A program made the translations under genes and the position numbers. Positions 5,219 to 5,874 of a DNA stretch of 5,874 bases are shown here, in pieces; the first letter of the stretch is position 1; every line of letters begins with the position of its first letter. The notes beneath the pieces are model-generated. The model did no database searches and had not been told where the DNA came from. It saw only the letters and a list, made by a program, of their open reading frames with translations. Source of the stretch: Actinomycetota bacterium (GTDB lineage Bacteria; Actinomycetota; Actinomycetes; Nanopelagicales; Nanopelagicaceae); assembly GCA_009705235.1 (NCBI GenBank), contig WLCR01000072.1, positions 1-5,874 of the forward strand, written 5' to 3'.

Positions 5219-5874
5219 ATAACTCCACCTCGCTTGCACGCGTGATCGTTCGCCAAATCATTGAAGCAGGGATTACAGATGTAGTTATATCTCCTGGTTC
5301 GCGCAACGCACCTTTATCCCTGGCTTTTTTTGAAGCTTCGCAGGAGAAATTAATTAAGATCCACATACGCATTGATGAGCGGACTGCTGCATTTTTCGCG
5401 CTAGGAATCATTAAATCAACTGGCCGACCAGTACCAGTTGTGTGCACTAGTGGAACAGCGGTTGCTAATTACCATCCAGCTGTACTTGAAGCCAGTCATA
5501 CAAACGCACCGCTCATGGTTTTGACAGCAGATCGCCCAGCCATGTTGCGTAAGACCGGTGCAAATCAAACAACAGAGCAAGCTCGCATTTTTGGTAAAGC
5601 CGTTCGGTACTTTGCAGATATTGATGGCCCTGTTTATCCAATGGAATTACCACTAGATAGCTTGCGAACTGGGCCGATTCATTTAAATCTGCAATTTGAT
5701 GAACCTCTGTTGTCAGACGATTCTTCGGATTGGCTTTCACAAATCAATGTTGCACCAAAAGAATTTGTTGCACGTACTAAACCAGGCACACTGCGATTGG
5801 TCGGTGCACGAGGAGTTGTAGTCATTGGGCATGATCGTGGCGGTTTAACAGTTGATGAAATAAAGCAATTCACA
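5215..5874 (+). CDS. menD: MenD, SEPHCHC synthase, N-terminal part (runs off the right edge)
   Basis: The first 220 residues of a thiamine-diphosphate enzyme that adds the succinyl-semialdehyde unit of 2-oxoglutarate to isochorismate, the first committed step of the classical menaquinone route. The full protein is usually about 550 aa. Visible motifs: ISPGSRNAPL (25-34), the thiamine-activating glutamate in RIDERTAAFFALG (E55), CTSGTAVANYHPAV (77-90), TADRP (104-108, with R107) and GANQTTEQ (115-122, with N117 and Q118). These coincide in position with the E. coli substrate- and cofactor-binding residues as I recall them. The region from about 170 onward enters the central domain. Translation starts at a GTG overlapping the menC TGA stop (GTGA, 4 bases), with GGAG 8 bases upstream. 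The frame stays open to the window end with no stop or frameshift. It is the third gene of the menB-menC-menD operon. The call is very secure. Confidence 0.96.
   Translation, partial: MNNSTSLARVIVRQIIEAGITDVVISPGSRNAPLSLAFFEASQEKLIKIHIRIDERTAAFFALGIIKSTGRPVPVVCTSGTAVANYHPAVLEASHTNAPLMVLTADRPAMLRKTGANQTTEQARIFGKAVRYFADIDGPVYPMELPLDSLRTGPIHLNLQFDEPLLSDDSSDWLSQINVAPKEFVARTKPGTLRLVGARGVVVIGHDRGGLTVDEIKQFT

Noticed and set aside
5417..5440. Inverted repeat CAACTGG / CCAGTTG with a 10-base spacer in menD
   Set aside because: It lies in the coding sequence just before the conserved CTSGTA block; it has no T-run, is not near a start, and is probably chance.
1..5874. Mobile element, CRISPR array, tRNA/rRNA, toxin-antitoxin or novel defence system
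   Set aside because: No transposase, integrase, direct-repeat array, RNA gene signature or unassigned gene large enough; all space is taken by housekeeping respiratory biosynthesis genes.

Overview
The window holds eight protein-coding genes packed almost end to end, with no gene-free stretch longer than 35 bases. It carries the end of a cytochrome c maturation operon and most of a menaquinone (vitamin K2) biosynthesis locus. By family and gene order it looks like an actinobacterium: a ResB/CcsB pair, a small PLDc_N membrane protein, short-form MenE (352 aa) and menA/menE/menB/menC/menD side by side. Base composition is low for that phylum (about 45% G+C from a few lines counted by hand, ranging roughly 32-58%). 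Together with the very tight packing this suggests a streamlined freshwater or marine actinobacterium such as Nanopelagicales (acI) or a relative. That placement is inference; a ribosomal or marker-gene tree would settle it.

Layout. Bases 1-1213 (+): the C-terminal end of ResB, then ccsB, whose start directly follows the resB stop. Bases 1210-3377 (-): menE, menA and a small two-helix membrane protein read leftwards as one tight operon. Its last gene runs convergently into ccsB with a 4-base overlap. Bases 3378-3412: a 35-base divergent gap that separates menE from menB and is the only obvious control region. Bases 3413-5874 (+): menB, menC and menD, spaced by 3 bases and then overlapping by 4, with menD running off the right edge.

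How the genes work together. MenD makes SEPHCHC from isochorismate and 2-oxoglutarate. MenC makes o-succinylbenzoate, MenE activates it to the CoA thioester, and MenB closes the naphthoate ring. MenA prenylates DHNA in the membrane to demethylmenaquinone. MenF, MenH, a DHNA-CoA thioesterase and the final methyltransferase are not in view. ResB and CcsB export and attach heme to apocytochromes c, so the neighbourhood supplies both the quinone and the c-type cytochromes of the respiratory chain.

Every gene here has a recognisable family, and the key residues checked are intact. I found no mobile element, CRISPR array, RNA gene or new system. The points worth a second look are the divergent menE/menB start region, the glycine-type (bicarbonate-type) MenB active site, the conserved small protein of unknown function between ccsB and menA, and the terminator-less convergent overlap.
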